Of a stretch of DNA of 44,321 bases, positions 30,940 through 39,438 are shown piece by piece. The notes beneath the pieces are model-generated. The model had not been told where the DNA came from. It saw only the letters and a list, made by a program, of their open reading frames with translations, and made no database searches. Each line of letters starts with the position of its first letter. Position 1 is the first letter of the stretch. Source of the stretch: Streptomyces rhizoryzae (GTDB lineage Bacteria > Actinomycetota > Actinomycetes > Streptomycetales > Streptomycetaceae); assembly GCF_023155275.1 (NCBI RefSeq), contig NZ_JALMUV010000054.1, positions 1 to 44,321 of the forward strand, read 5' to 3'. The translations under genes were made by a program, and so were the position numbers.

Positions 30940-33900
30940 ATGCCGGGCGAACGGGCCGGACTGCGCGAGGGCCACCGCAAGGAAGCGGAGGCGCTGCTGA
31001 AACGGAGCGTCGAGGAGGAGGAGCGCCGCGCGGGCGGCCGGCTGGACGGGGCGGCGCTGCTGGCCAGAGCGTCCGCGGCGCTGGACGAGCTGGCCGCCCC
31101 CGCGTCGGAGGAGTACGCCGCGTACGTCCGGGCGCTGGACGAGGCGTCAGCCGGCCGGCGGCCGCTGGCGGCGCGGCTGACGCGCAAGGAGCTGGGCACG
31201 GGGGCGGTGGCGGCACTGGCGGCCGCGGTGGCCGCGTGCGGGGCCGGCCTGGCGTACGGCACGGGTGGCGGCCCGGCGCTGGGCGCGGGCGGGGCGGCGC
31301 TGGTGGCGGGCGCGGCGGCGGCGGTGGTGAAGCTGGCCGCGGGGCACTTCCCGGCGGCGCACCGCCAGGCCGGGCTGCGCGGCCGGCCCGGCGGCCCCGA
31401 GCAGCTGCGGCTGGCGTGGCTGACGGCGCTGGAGGTGCGCGGCGTCCGCCCGTTCCTGGACCAGCAGCGGATGCTGGCGGGGACCCGGAGCGGTGGCGCG
31501 CCGCCCGCGGCGTCCGCGGGGAAGGGCTCCCGGGGGCCGCAGCTGCGCGGCGCGGACCGCAGCGCGGCGGCCCGACGGCGATCGGTGCTGGAGCGGTCGT
31601 TCGCCCAACTCCCGGAGCCCGGCGGCCCGTTCGCCGGGCGCCGGGCGGAGCTGGGGCAGATCGCCCGGTGGGTGCAGGCCGGCCGGGCGAGCACCGGGAC
31701 GCAGCCGACGGTGGTGGTGCTGCACGGCGAGCCCGGCTCCGGGCGGACGGCGCTGGCGGTGCGGGCCGCCCACCAGCTGCGCGACCAGTTCCGCGGCGCC
31801 TGCGTGGTGGACCTGCGCGGCGACACCCCCGGTGAGGTGCCGCTGCCCGTCCGGGACGCGCTGCTGCACCTGCTCAACCGCCTGGGCGCGCCGCGTGAGC
31901 AGCTGCTGTTCCGCGAGCGGCCCTCCCAGGAGCAGCACGTCACCCGGCTCACCGAGATCTACCACCGGCACCTGGCCGGGCTGCCGGTGACGGTCCTGCT
32001 GGACGACGCCGCGGACGCCGAGCAGGTGCGCGCCCTGGTGCCGGACGGCTCCGACAGCCTGGTGCTGGTCACCTCCCGTACGCCGCTGCGGTTCCCGGCG
32101 GACCTGGCGGCGCGGGTGCACCAGCTGCCGGTGACCGGGCTGGACACGGCGGGCGCCGAGGAGCTGCTGCGCTCGGCGGCCGCCGCCGGGGAGCCGCCGG
32201 CGCGCGCCGCGGAAGCGTACGACGCGCCGGCCGCCGAGCGGATCGCGGAGCTGTGCGGCGGTCTGCCGCTGGCCCTGCGGGTGGCCGGCTCCGCCCTGGG
32301 CGACCGCTCCCCCGCCGCACTGGCCCGGGAGCTGGCGGCGGCCGACGGGGCGGCCCCGGTGGAGCGGGCGCTGGCGCTGCGGTACGCCGACCAGCCGCCG
32401 CAGGCCAGGCAGCTGCTGCGGCGGCTGGCGCTGGTGGGCCGGGCCAGTCTGGGCACGGCCGCCGCGGCCGCGCTGCTCGGCGTGGCCGACGCGGAGGCCG
32501 GGCGGCAGCTGACCGCGCTGGCCGGGGCCGGGCTGGTCGAGCACGTCCGCGGGACGCGCTACCGCCTGCACCCCCTGGTGCACCGCTTCGCGCACGCCCG
32601 GCTGACGGCCGAGGAGGAGCCGGCCGAGCGCGCCGCGGCCCAGGAGCGGCTGATCCGCGGCTACGCCGAGCTGGCCGACGCGGTGATCCGCCTGGTCGAC
32701 GGCAACACCTCCACCCGCGCCGACCGCTTCGGCCCGCACGGCTTCCCGTCCCTGGACGCGGCGTTGCAGTGGCTGGACGACGAGACCAGCTTCATCACCG
32801 CCGCGCTGCGCCACGCCGACCAGGACATCGACCAGGCCGCGGTGTCCCACCTGCTGGGCGCGCTGTGCGACTACTGCCTGCTGCGCGGCGACCTCTACCG
32901 CCTCGGGGAGCTGAGCGAGCTGACCCGGGCGGCCGGCCAGGGGCTGCTGGTGCGCTCGGTGCAGTGGCGGACCGGCGTCGCGGCCCGCCAGCTCGGCGAG
33001 CTGGACCGCGCCCGGACGACCCTGTCGTCGGTGGTCGATCTCTACTTCGAGGCGCAGCATCCGGTGGGCGCGGCCCGCGCGCTGCGCGATCTGGGCATCA
33101 CCCTCCAGCAGCAGGGGCAGCTCTCCGAGGCCGCGGCCCGGCTGCGGGAGGCGCTGGAGGTCCAGTCCGGTCCGGAGATGCGCGGCGACCGGGCCTGGAC
33201 GCTGCACGCCCTGGCGGCGGTCGAGCGGGACCGGGCGCGGCTCGCCGAGGCCGAGGGGATGCTGCGGGAGTCGCTGGCGCTGCACGAGGAGAGCGAGAGC
33301 CTGCACGGCCAGGCGTGGGCACACTTCCAGCTCGGCCAGGTGCACCTGCGGCGGGGCGAGGTAGCGGCCGCCGAGTCCGCCCTGCACGCCGCGCTGGAGC
33401 TGTACGGCCGCACCCGCGACGACCGCGGTACGGCCTGGGCGATGACGCAGCTGGCCCGGGCCCGGCTGGTGGCGGGCGACGCCGGCCCGGCCGTGGACGG
33501 GCTCCAGCAGGCGCTGCCGCTGCACCGGCAGCACGAGGACGCCCGCGGCGAGGCGTGGACGATGTACTACCTCGGCCAGGCCCTGGAGGAGCGCGGCGAG
33601 CGGGACGCCGCGCTGCGCCAGCTGGAGCGCTCGCGGAACATGTTCAGCCGCATGCAGGACGGCTACGGCCTGGCCTGCGCGCGGCACCACGCGGGGCGGG
33701 TGACCCGCGATCTGCGGGCCGAGCAGACCGGTTCGCTGCGCAACAGCGGTTTCGCCCGGCAGCTGCTCCAGGACGCCCGGAAGGACTTCCAGCGGATCGG
33801 GGTGGCACACGGCGAGGCGTGGTCGCTGCTGGAGCTGGTGGTCATCGACGCCGGCAACGGGCGGTTCGCCCAGGCGCTGGAGCTGGCCGGCGAGGCCGCG

Positions 33901-34218
33901 GCGCTGTTCGCCGGGTACGGCGACCGGCGCGGCGAGGACTGGGCGCGGTTCCTGCGGTGCACGCTGCTGCCGTTCGCCTCGCCGGGCGGCTCGGTGGTCG
34001 GCACGGCGGTGGCGCAGGAGGAGCTGGCGCAGCTGGTCGCGGAGCGGCACGGGGGCCGGGACGCCAAGCTGACGGAGTACGCGCAGACGCTCGGGCTGCT
34101 GCTGGAGCGCGGGGTGGAGCCGGAGACGGGCTGGCAGGCGTGGCGGCTGGGCATGGTGCCGGACCGGCAGGCCAGAGAGGTCATGGGCGTACCGGCGGCG
34201 CCGGCGGCCGCGGAGTGA
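30940..34218 (+). CDS. Membrane-anchored NB-ARC/TPR (STAND) ATPase
   Basis: 1092 residues with GGAGGGGG upstream of ATG 30940. A charged helical N-terminus (1-80) precedes two Ala/Gly-rich hydrophobic segments (about 87-107 and 113-135), which look like a membrane hairpin. A linker leads to the NB-ARC domain: P-loop GEPGSGRT (263-270), Walker B VLLDDA (352-357), LVTSRTPLRFP (sensor region, about 377-386) and GGLPLALRVAG (440-450). A winged-helix-like part follows, then about ten TPR-like repeats (about 640-1050; for example QLGQVHLRRGEVAAAE and YLGQALEERGERDAALRQLE). It lacks the SARP DNA-binding domain of AfsR-type relatives. It is probably a signal-integrating switch protein at the membrane; function is unknown. 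Confidence 0.85.
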   Translation: MPGERAGLREGHRKEAEALLKRSVEEEERRAGGRLDGAALLARASAALDELAAPASEEYAAYVRALDEASAGRRPLAARLTRKELGTGAVAALAAAVAACGAGLAYGTGGGPALGAGGAALVAGAAAAVVKLAAGHFPAAHRQAGLRGRPGGPEQLRLAWLTALEVRGVRPFLDQQRMLAGTRSGGAPPAASAGKGSRGPQLRGADRSAAARRRSVLERSFAQLPEPGGPFAGRRAELGQIARWVQAGRASTGTQPTVVVLHGEPGSGRTALAVRAAHQLRDQFRGACVVDLRGDTPGEVPLPVRDALLHLLNRLGAPREQLLFRERPSQEQHVTRLTEIYHRHLAGLPVTVLLDDAADAEQVRALVPDGSDSLVLVTSRTPLRFPADLAARVHQLPVTGLDTAGAEELLRSAAAAGEPPARAAEAYDAPAAERIAELCGGLPLALRVAGSALGDRSPAALARELAAADGAAPVERALALRYADQPPQARQLLRRLALVGRASLGTAAAAALLGVADAEAGRQLTALAGAGLVEHVRGTRYRLHPLVHRFAHARLTAEEEPAERAAAQERLIRGYAELADAVIRLVDGNTSTRADRFGPHGFPSLDAALQWLDDETSFITAALRHADQDIDQAAVSHLLGALCDYCLLRGDLYRLGELSELTRAAGQGLLVRSVQWRTGVAARQLGELDRARTTLSSVVDLYFEAQHPVGAARALRDLGITLQQQGQLSEAAARLREALEVQSGPEMRGDRAWTLHALAAVERDRARLAEAEGMLRESLALHEESESLHGQAWAHFQLGQVHLRRGEVAAAESALHAALELYGRTRDDRGTAWAMTQLARARLVAGDAGPAVDGLQQALPLHRQHEDARGEAWTMYYLGQALEERGERDAALRQLERSRNMFSRMQDGYGLACARHHAGRVTRDLRAEQTGSLRNSGFARQLLQDARKDFQRIGVAHGEAWSLLELVVIDAGNGRFAQALELAGEAAALFAGYGDRRGEDWARFLRCTLLPFASPGGSVVGTAVAQEELAQLVAERHGGRDAKLTEYAQTLGLLLERGVEPETGWQAWRLGMVPDRQAREVMGVPAAPAAAE

Positions 34219-34261
34219 GGCCGCCGTGTGCCCGTACGCGGCAACGCGCGGCAGGGCGGTA

Positions 34262-34292
34262 CGGCTCGCTGACCGCGTGGGTCAGCGAGCCG
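34262..34292 (+). terminator. Hairpin terminator after the STAND gene
   Basis: A perfect 13-bp stem (34262-34274 with 34280-34292) has a 5-nt GCGTG loop, 43 nt after the stop at 34218. It may also serve the small membrane protein gene ending at 34397 on the other strand. Confidence 0.8.
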
Positions 34293-34396
34293 CCGGGGCG
34301 GTCTGCCGGCCGCTGCCGGGCGGCCGGGTCATGGACCGCTGCCCGGTCCTGGTGCCCGCGCGCCGTGCCCCGCTCCCGCGGTCCGGCGCCGGGCGG

Positions 34397-34645
34397 TCAG
34401 CTGGTCTTCGGCTTCGGGGCCGCGGCGGCCGGAGCGGGGGTGCCCGCCCGGCCGTCCTCGGGGATCTCCTCGAAGTCCACCTTGCGCATGTGCTTGTTCA
34501 TGGACTTCATCAGCAGCCACACGGCACCGCCGATGACCGCGAAGACGATGAAGCCGAGGACGCCCGGGGTCACCTTGTCCTTGTCGAAGCTGTCGGCAAG
34601 GGTGACGAAGTGCGTCAGGGCGAGGGTGCTGGTCGCGCTCATCAT
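34397..34645 (-). CDS. Small membrane protein coupled to mca (82 aa)
   Basis: One central helix (TPGVLGFIVFAVIGGAVWLLMKSMNKHMRKV) is followed by a charged, Ala/Pro-rich tail ending PKPKTS. The N-terminus (MMSATSTLALTHFVTLAD) is short. Two adjacent ATG codons (34645 and 34642) are possible. The first lies 4 nt after the mca stop, so the gene is translationally linked to mca. Small proteins of this type commonly accompany mca in streptomycetes; the role is unknown. Confidence 0.8.
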   Translation of the reverse strand: MMSATSTLALTHFVTLADSFDKDKVTPGVLGFIVFAVIGGAVWLLMKSMNKHMRKVDFEEIPEDGRAGTPAPAAAAPKPKTS

Positions 34646-34649
34646 GGGC

Positions 34650-35522
34650 TCAATTGTTGCGGATGCCCGCGAAGAGGTCGTCCTCGGGGAGCGAAGTGTC
34701 CACGAGCGACTTCGCGAGCTCGTATTCCTCGGTCGGCCAGACCTCGCGCTGGATGTCCATCGGCACCCGGAACCACCCGCCGTCGGGGTCGATCTGGGTG
34801 GCGTGGGCGATCAGTGCCTTGTCGCGGATCTCGAAGAAGTCGGCGCAGGGGATGTAGGTGGTCAGCGTGCGCTCGCGGCGCTCGAAGGACTTCCACCGCT
34901 CCAGCCACTCGCCGTAGGGCGACTCCATGCCGCGCTCCAGCAGCGCCTCGTGCAGGGCGAGGGTGCGCGGCTTGTTGAAGCCCTGGTTGTAGTAGAGCTT
35001 CTGCGGCTGCCAGGGCTCGCCCGCCTCGGGGTACTTCTCCGGGTCGCCGGCCGCTTCGAAGGCCACCATCGTGATCTTGTGGGTCATGATGTGGTCCGGG
35101 TGCGGGTAGCCGCCGTTCTCGTCGTAGGTCGTGATGACCTGCGGCTTGAATTCCCGGATCAGCTTCACCAGGCGCCCGGCCGCTTCCTCGACGTCCTGGA
35201 GGGCGAAGCAGCCCTCGGGCAGCGGCGGCAGCGGGTCGCCCTCGGGCAGCCCGGAGTCCACGAAGCCCAGCCACTCCTGCTTGACGCCCAGGATCTCCCG
35301 GGCCTCGTCCATTTCCTTCCGGCGGACTTCGTGGATGTGCTCCTCGATGTACGGGTCCCCCTGGAGCTTGGGGTTGAGGATGGAGCCCCGCTCGCCCCCC
35401 GTGCAGGTGACGACCAGCACGTCCACCCCCTCGGACACGTACTTGGCCATGGTGGCCGCACCCTTGCTCGACTCGTCGTCGGGGTGGGCGTGGACCGCCA
35501 TCAATCGCAGCTGCTCAGTCAA
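34650..35522 (-). CDS. mca: Mycothiol S-conjugate amidase Mca
   Basis: 290 residues from TTG at 35522 (GAGGA 8 nt upstream), giving the expected LTEQLRLMAVHAHPDDESSKG start. It is a LmbE/PIG-L fold zinc hydrolase: AHPDDES (12-18) supplies the zinc His and catalytic Asp, and GGYPHPDHIMTHK (137-149) supplies the other His. Mca cleaves mycothiol S-conjugates of electrophiles and antibiotics to a mercapturic acid and GlcN-inositol. Residues such as YNQGFN and the KSFERRERTLTTYIPC block favour Mca over the deacetylase MshB. A sigma-R-like promoter lies upstream, which fits a thiol-stress gene. An ATG at 35654 in the same frame overlaps the next gene and is unlikely. Confidence 0.95.
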   Translation of the reverse strand: MTEQLRLMAVHAHPDDESSKGAATMAKYVSEGVDVLVVTCTGGERGSILNPKLQGDPYIEEHIHEVRRKEMDEAREILGVKQEWLGFVDSGLPEGDPLPPLPEGCFALQDVEEAAGRLVKLIREFKPQVITTYDENGGYPHPDHIMTHKITMVAFEAAGDPEKYPEAGEPWQPQKLYYNQGFNKPRTLALHEALLERGMESPYGEWLERWKSFERRERTLTTYIPCADFFEIRDKALIAHATQIDPDGGWFRVPMDIQREVWPTEEYELAKSLVDTSLPEDDLFAGIRNN

Positions 35523-35566
35523 GACTCGATCCTCAGTGAAGGGCCGGAGAAGATGCCTCCTATAGT

Positions 35567-35594
35567 GACCGAAGCGAGGGGGCGCTGTATTCCC
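35567..35594 (-). promoter_or_regulatory. Candidate sigma-R promoter of mca
   Basis: GGGAAT (35594-35589) is followed after 19 nt by GTC (35569-35567); the consensus is GGGAAT-N18-GTT. With 18 nt the triplet is GGT. The -35 match is perfect and mca is a known type of sigma-R target, but the -10 is imperfect. Transcription would begin about 40 nt before the TTG start. Confidence 0.5.
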
Positions 35595-35652
35595 CGGGGC
35601 GGGGACCCCCCGGGGCCCGTACGTTCCCGGTCCCCTACCAGGAGGATGGATC

Positions 35653-36069
35653 ATGGCCGCGGTGCGCGAAGGGCTCCCCGAGGGACGCTACGGCCGCTCT
35701 GCGGACCAGCGCGCGGACCGCACGCTCAAGATCGTCGGCGCGGTGCTGGGCGCGGTGCTGCTCGGCGTCGTCGGCTGGCTCGGCGTCTCCTACATCTCCG
35801 GGCAGGACCTCAGCGGCCGGATCATCACCTGGGACGCGGTCTCGGACCACGCGGTCACGGTCCATCTGGAAGTGGTCAAGGGCAAGGACGACCGGGGCGT
35901 GTGCACGCTCCGTTCGCAGGCCACCGACGGTTCCGAGGTGGGCCGCAAGGACGTCGCCATCGACCAGCGCTCGGGACAGGTCGACACCGAGGTGACGCTG
36001 CGGACCACGAAGCGGGCGACCAACGCGGTCCTGGTCGGCTGCACGGCGGCCTCCGGCAGCACCGGCTGA
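35653..36069 (+). CDS. DUF4307 membrane protein
   Basis: 138 residues with AGGAGG 8 nt before ATG 35653. A charged cytoplasmic N-terminus with PEGRYGRSADQRADRTLK precedes one helix (IVGAVLGAVLLGVVGWLGVSYI, about 27-48) and an external beta-rich domain. The PEGRYG start, WLGVSYI helix and two Cys (GVCTLRSQ and VGCTAA) fit the actinobacterial DUF4307 family. The two Cys may pair outside the cell. It is divergent from mca, a common arrangement. The function is not known. Confidence 0.88.
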   Translation: MAAVREGLPEGRYGRSADQRADRTLKIVGAVLGAVLLGVVGWLGVSYISGQDLSGRIITWDAVSDHAVTVHLEVVKGKDDRGVCTLRSQATDGSEVGRKDVAIDQRSGQVDTEVTLRTTKRATNAVLVGCTAASGSTG

Positions 36070-36080
36070 CGGCGCGCGCC

Positions 36081-36119
36081 CTGCGCGGCAGCGACCGCCG
36101 GGCCGGCCACGCCGCGCAG
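36081..36119 (+). terminator. Weak hairpin after the DUF4307 gene
   Basis: Perfect 9-bp arms (36081-36089 and 36111-36119) flank a 21-nt loop, 12 nt after the stop. It is a plausible terminator before the greA promoter. Confidence 0.4.
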
Positions 36120-36236
36120 CGCCCGGTGACGCGAACGGCCCATCCGCCGCGCCCCGCCCCACCGCCCTGAGCTGCGGTGATGCGTCCCGGCCCGGCCACT
36201 GTGAAATTCCTCTTCCCCGTTTTGTGCCGGAATTGT

Positions 36237-36242
36237 TAGGCT
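36237..36242 (+). promoter_or_regulatory. -10 element upstream of greA
   Basis: TAGGCT fits a streptomycete housekeeping -10; the -35 (about 36213-36219) is poor. It would give a leader of about 75 nt before greA. Confidence 0.35.
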
Positions 36243-36322
36243 CGTGGTTTCGCCCACCTGTGAAGGCGCAAACCTTCCTGGTAGGGCGTTTGATTTATCC
36301 CCAGTACCGACGAGGAGCACCT

Positions 36323-36820
36323 GTGACCCAGACCAGCGAGAACGTCACCTGGCTGACCCAGGAGGCGTATGACCAGCTCAAGGCCGAGCTGGAGTACCTG
36401 TCTGGTCCCGCACGCGCCGAGATCACCGAGAAGATCCAGGCGGCCCGCGAGGAAGGTGACCTGAAGGAGAACGCCGGGTACCACGCGGCCAAGGAAGAGC
36501 AGGGCAAGCAGGAGCTGCGCGTCCGCCAGCTCAAGCAGCTGCTGGAGTCCGCGAAGGTGGGCGAAGCCCCCGAGGCCAACGGCACGGTCGCCCCCGGCAT
36601 GGTCGTCACCATCGCGTTCGACGGGGACCCGGACGACACCCTTTCCTTCCTCCTGGCCTCGCGGGAGTACGCGAGCGGGGACATCGAGACCTACTCCCCG
36701 CAGTCGCCGCTGGGGTCCGGGGTGAACGGCAAGAAGATCGGCGCCGACGCGGAGTACGAGCTCCCCAACGGCAAGACGGCGTCCGTGAAGATCCTCGACG
36801 CCAAGCCGTACACCGGCTGA
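36323..36820 (+). CDS. greA: Transcription elongation factor GreA
   Basis: 165 residues from GTG at 36323, with GAGGAG at 36312-36317. The N-terminal coiled-coil begins with WLTQEAYDQLKAELEYL. The tip carries the two acidic residues that reach the RNA polymerase active site (AAREEGDLKENAGYHAAKEEQG, about residues 41-62). The C-terminal FKBP-like domain has SPQSPLGSGVNGKKIGADAEYELPNG. It rescues backtracked RNA polymerase by stimulating transcript cleavage. It is a single-gene unit with its own -10-like element and a strong terminator. Confidence 0.97.
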   Translation: MTQTSENVTWLTQEAYDQLKAELEYLSGPARAEITEKIQAAREEGDLKENAGYHAAKEEQGKQELRVRQLKQLLESAKVGEAPEANGTVAPGMVVTIAFDGDPDDTLSFLLASREYASGDIETYSPQSPLGSGVNGKKIGADAEYELPNGKTASVKILDAKPYTG

Positions 36821-36868
36821 GCCGGACACCGGCCGAGCGGCGGATCTGCCCCCGGGACGCATACCCGT

Positions 36869-36903
36869 GAAGCGGCCCGGAGCCCTGTGCTCCGGGCCGC
36901 TTC
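36869..36903. terminator. 14-bp perfect hairpin after greA
   Basis: Arms 36869-36882 and 36890-36903 pair perfectly across a 7-nt loop. Located between convergent stops at 36820 (greA) and 36943 (ABC permease), it probably ends both transcripts. Confidence 0.88.
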
Positions 36904-36942
36904 CGTGCGTCCGCGGACGGGGTGGCCGGCGCGGGCGGCGGC

Positions 36943-37824
36943 TCAGGCGGTCGCCGACCGGTACTTCCGCACCGCCAGCGTCCGGAAGACCGCGATGATC
37001 AGTACGGACCACAGTGCCGACGCGAGCACCGGGTGCTCCATGGGCCAGGCCCCGGTCACCGAGCGGGGCACGCCCGCGATGGTGTTGCCGAACAGCTCCC
37101 GCGCGCCGGCGACCGTGGCGCTGAACGGGTTCCACTCCGCGACGTGCTGGAGGAACGCCGGCATCCCGTTGACCGGCACGAACGCGTTGGAGACGAACGT
37201 CAGCGGGAAGAGCCAGATCAGCCCGCCGGAGGTGGCCGCTTCCGGCGTCCGGACCGAGAGGCCGATCAGCGCGCCGATCCAGGAGAAGGCGTAGCCGAGC
37301 AGGAGCAGCAGCCCGAAACCGGCCAGTACGCTCAGCGGGTTGTGGTGGCTGCGCCAGCCGATCAGCAGCGCGACGACGGCCAGCACCACCAGGGTCAGCG
37401 CGGTCTGCACCAGGTCGGCGAGGGTGCGGCCGGTGAGCACCGCGCCGCGCGACATCGGCAGCGACCGGAACCGGTCGATCAGCCCCTTGTGCATGTCGTC
37501 CGCGATGCCCGCCCCCGCGCCGGCGGTGGCGAACGTGACGGTCTGCGCGAAGATGCCCGCCATCAGGAATTCCCGGTACGCCTGGGCGTCGCCCGACGGG
37601 GCGCCCGGGACGGCGATGGACCCGCCGAACACGTAGGTGAAGAGCACCACGAACATGATCGGCTGGATCAGGGCGAAAATGACCACCTCGGGGATCCGCA
37701 CCATGCGGATCAGGTTGCGCTGGGCCACCACCAGCGCATCGCGCACCGACCGGGCGAGGCCGCCGCGCGGCCGTCCGGTGCCCAGGGCGGGGGCCGGGCC
37801 GCCCGCGTGTCCGACCGCGCTCAT
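36943..37824 (-). CDS. ABC-2 type exporter permease (DrrB-like)
   Basis: 293 residues and six predicted helices. The cytoplasmic start (LARSVRDALVVAQRNLIRMVRIPEVVIFALIQPIMFVVLFTYVFGG) and later blocks MHKGLIDRFRSLPMSRGAVLTGRTLADL and SNAFVPVNGMPAFLQHVAEWNPFSATVAGARELFG are typical of daunorubicin-resistance-type permeases. It forms the membrane channel for the ATPase encoded just upstream, whose stop overlaps this start by ATGA (37824-37821). The substrate is unknown; drug or lipid export is likely. The N-terminal 20 residues (GPAPALGTGRPRG) are low-complexity. Confidence 0.93.
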   Translation of the reverse strand: MSAVGHAGGPAPALGTGRPRGGLARSVRDALVVAQRNLIRMVRIPEVVIFALIQPIMFVVLFTYVFGGSIAVPGAPSGDAQAYREFLMAGIFAQTVTFATAGAGAGIADDMHKGLIDRFRSLPMSRGAVLTGRTLADLVQTALTLVVLAVVALLIGWRSHHNPLSVLAGFGLLLLLGYAFSWIGALIGLSVRTPEAATSGGLIWLFPLTFVSNAFVPVNGMPAFLQHVAEWNPFSATVAGARELFGNTIAGVPRSVTGAWPMEHPVLASALWSVLIIAVFRTLAVRKYRSATA

Positions 37825-38927
37825 CGCACGCCCTCCTTGGTGGTCGTCGCGCCGGACCGGCCGCCGTCCGCGCGTCCGGTCCCGTCTCCGGTGCCCTGGC
37901 CGGGCCCGTTCCGCCGCCCCGTCCGGGGCCCGCCCCCGCCGCCGTCGCCCGCGCCGTCCCCCTCCGCGGCGCCGGGCTCCGCACCGGTCTCGGCCGCGTG
38001 GCCGGTCAGCGCGATGAAGACGTCGTCGAGGGTCGGGCGGCGCAGCCCGATGTCGTCGATCTCCACGCCCCGGCCGTCCAGTTCCCGGATGACCTCGGCG
38101 AGCAGCCTGGCGCCGCCGGTCACCGGGACGGTCAGCCGGCGGGTGTGCGGGTCGGCGGTGCCCTCCCCCTTGGCGACCGCGTCCAGCACCTGGCCGGCGA
38201 CCGCGAGCTGCCCGGGGTCGTGCACCACGACCTCGATCCGCTCGCCGCCGGTACGGGCCTTGAGCTGGTCGGAGGTGCCGCGGGCGATGACCCGGCCGTG
38301 GTCGACCACGCAGATGTCGTGGGCGAGCCGGTCGGCCTCCTCCAGGTACTGGGTGGTGAGGAGCAGCGTGGTGCCGCCGGCGACCAGTTCCTGGATGACG
38401 TCCCACAGCGCCTGGCGGTTGCGCGGGTCCAGGCCGGTGGTCGGCTCGTCCATGAACATCACGGGCGGGCTGACGACCAGCGCGGCGGCGAGGTCGAGGC
38501 GGCGGCGCATCCCGCCGGAGTAGGTCTTGGCGGGCCGGTCCGCGGCGTCCGCGAGGCCGAACCGCTCCAGCAGTTCGGCGGCCCGCCGCTTGGCGTCGCG
38601 GCCGCCCATCTGGTAGAGCCGCCCGACCATGACCAGATTCTCCCGGCCGGTCAAGTACTCGTCCACGGCGGCGAATTGGCCGGAGAGGCCGATGGCCCGG
38701 CGGACCGCGTCGGGCTGCGCGAGGACGTCGATACCGGCGACGTGCGCACTCCCCCGGTCGGGCCGGAGCAGGGTCGTCAGGACCCGGACGGTGGTGGTCT
38801 TGCCGGCACCGTTCGGGCCGAGCAGTCCGAGGACGGTGCCTTCGGGTACGTCGAGATCGACGCCGTCCAGTGCCCTCACCTCGCCGAAGGTCTTCACCAG
38901 ACCTTCGGCGTAAATGGCGCCTGGCAT
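37821..38927 (-). CDS. ABC exporter ATPase (DrrA-like)
   Basis: 368 residues from ATG at 38927. Walker A is GPNGAGKTT (about 33-41), with the Q-loop region GLSGQFAAVDEYLTGREN, ABC signature TYSGGMRRRLDLAAALV, Walker B VMFMDEPTTGLD and the H-loop position LLLTTQYLEEAD, where Gln replaces the usual His, as is normal for the DrrA group. The DrrA-type C-terminal domain (about 220-320) ends with the conserved RRPTLDDVFIALTGH. A Gly/Arg-rich tail of about 50 residues follows and is probably disordered. The gene is overlapped by the permease (ATGA) and preceded by a repeat-containing promoter. Confidence 0.95.
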   Translation of the reverse strand: MPGAIYAEGLVKTFGEVRALDGVDLDVPEGTVLGLLGPNGAGKTTTVRVLTTLLRPDRGSAHVAGIDVLAQPDAVRRAIGLSGQFAAVDEYLTGRENLVMVGRLYQMGGRDAKRRAAELLERFGLADAADRPAKTYSGGMRRRLDLAAALVVSPPVMFMDEPTTGLDPRNRQALWDVIQELVAGGTTLLLTTQYLEEADRLAHDICVVDHGRVIARGTSDQLKARTGGERIEVVVHDPGQLAVAGQVLDAVAKGEGTADPHTRRLTVPVTGGARLLAEVIRELDGRGVEIDDIGLRRPTLDDVFIALTGHAAETGAEPGAAEGDGAGDGGGGGPRTGRRNGPGQGTGDGTGRADGGRSGATTTKEGVR

Positions 38928-39095
38928 GTGGGTACCCCCATGGATTCGGTCGTTCCGGCCGGTTCGTTCGGCCGGGGCCGCCGGCCGGCGGATGCCGGGC
39001 CGCTGGATGTTCGTGCCGGTGGGTTCAGGGCGCGCGTCCGCGAGGGGCGCCGCCGCCCGCGGACGGGACGGGCGCACGACCTCACGGCCGCGCCG

Positions 39096-39127
39096 ATGCT
39101 ACACCCGGAACGCGATACATCGCGATA
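39096..39127 (-). promoter_or_regulatory. ABC operon promoter with CGCGATA tandem/inverted repeats
   Basis: On the minus strand a -10 TAGCAT (39101-39096) lies below a repeat block. In plus orientation CGCGATA occurs at 39111-39117 and 39121-39127 (one turn apart), and CGCGA-TACA-TCGCG (39111-39124) is a perfect inverted repeat. The block covers the expected -35, so it is probably the operator of a repressor (TetR or PadR type is usual for such exporters). No regulator gene is adjacent. Confidence 0.6.
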
Positions 39128-39347
39128 TAAATTTTACGACGAACTGACGTCGCCACGTTTCCATGCCCGCCCGCCCTCCGCGACCCGAAACACCCAAGAG
39201 GCAGGGCGCGTTCCTACGGACGGCGCGCGGGCGTAGGGAGGGTGGGGCCTTGCGGGGGCGCGAAGGCGTACGAACGGCGGGGGCCGTACGGCTGGTGGGG
39301 GGCTTACGGGTGGCGTGCGGGCCTCCAGGCGGTGGCCGCTCATGGGG

Positions 39348-39377
39348 AAGGGGCGGTGGCCGGTGCCACCGCCCCTT
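39348..39377 (-). terminator. 13-bp perfect hairpin downstream of ilvA
   Basis: Arms 39348-39360 and 39365-39377 are perfectly complementary with a CGGT loop, 61 nt past the ilvA stop. Confidence 0.85.
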
Positions 39378-39438
39378 TGCCGCCGGCGCCCCGCCGGGCC
39401 GGCGGGGCCGCTCCGGTCGGCGCGCCCCCGGGTGCCCC

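Larger units (their letters stand above)
38928..39438. other. 511-bp intergenic region between ilvA and the ABC exporter operon
   Basis: No gene is convincing here. The ABC-proximal part (38928-39095) is the operon leader. 39096-39127 holds a -10 with CGCGATA repeats, followed by an AT-rich patch (39126-39135) unusual for this genome. 39136-39347 is GC-rich with short repeats around CGTACG/CCGTACGG (39266-39291). 39348-39377 is the ilvA terminator. Confidence 0.6.

Noticed and set aside
31147..34050. 967-aa open frame on the minus strand
   Set aside because: It is the antisense shadow of the STAND gene; its composition (Arg, Gln, Pro, Gly-rich, no domain) shows reversed codon bias.
32253..36170. 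1305-aa plus-strand open frame
   Set aside because: Out-of-frame reading of the STAND gene continuing antisense through mca; low-complexity translation.
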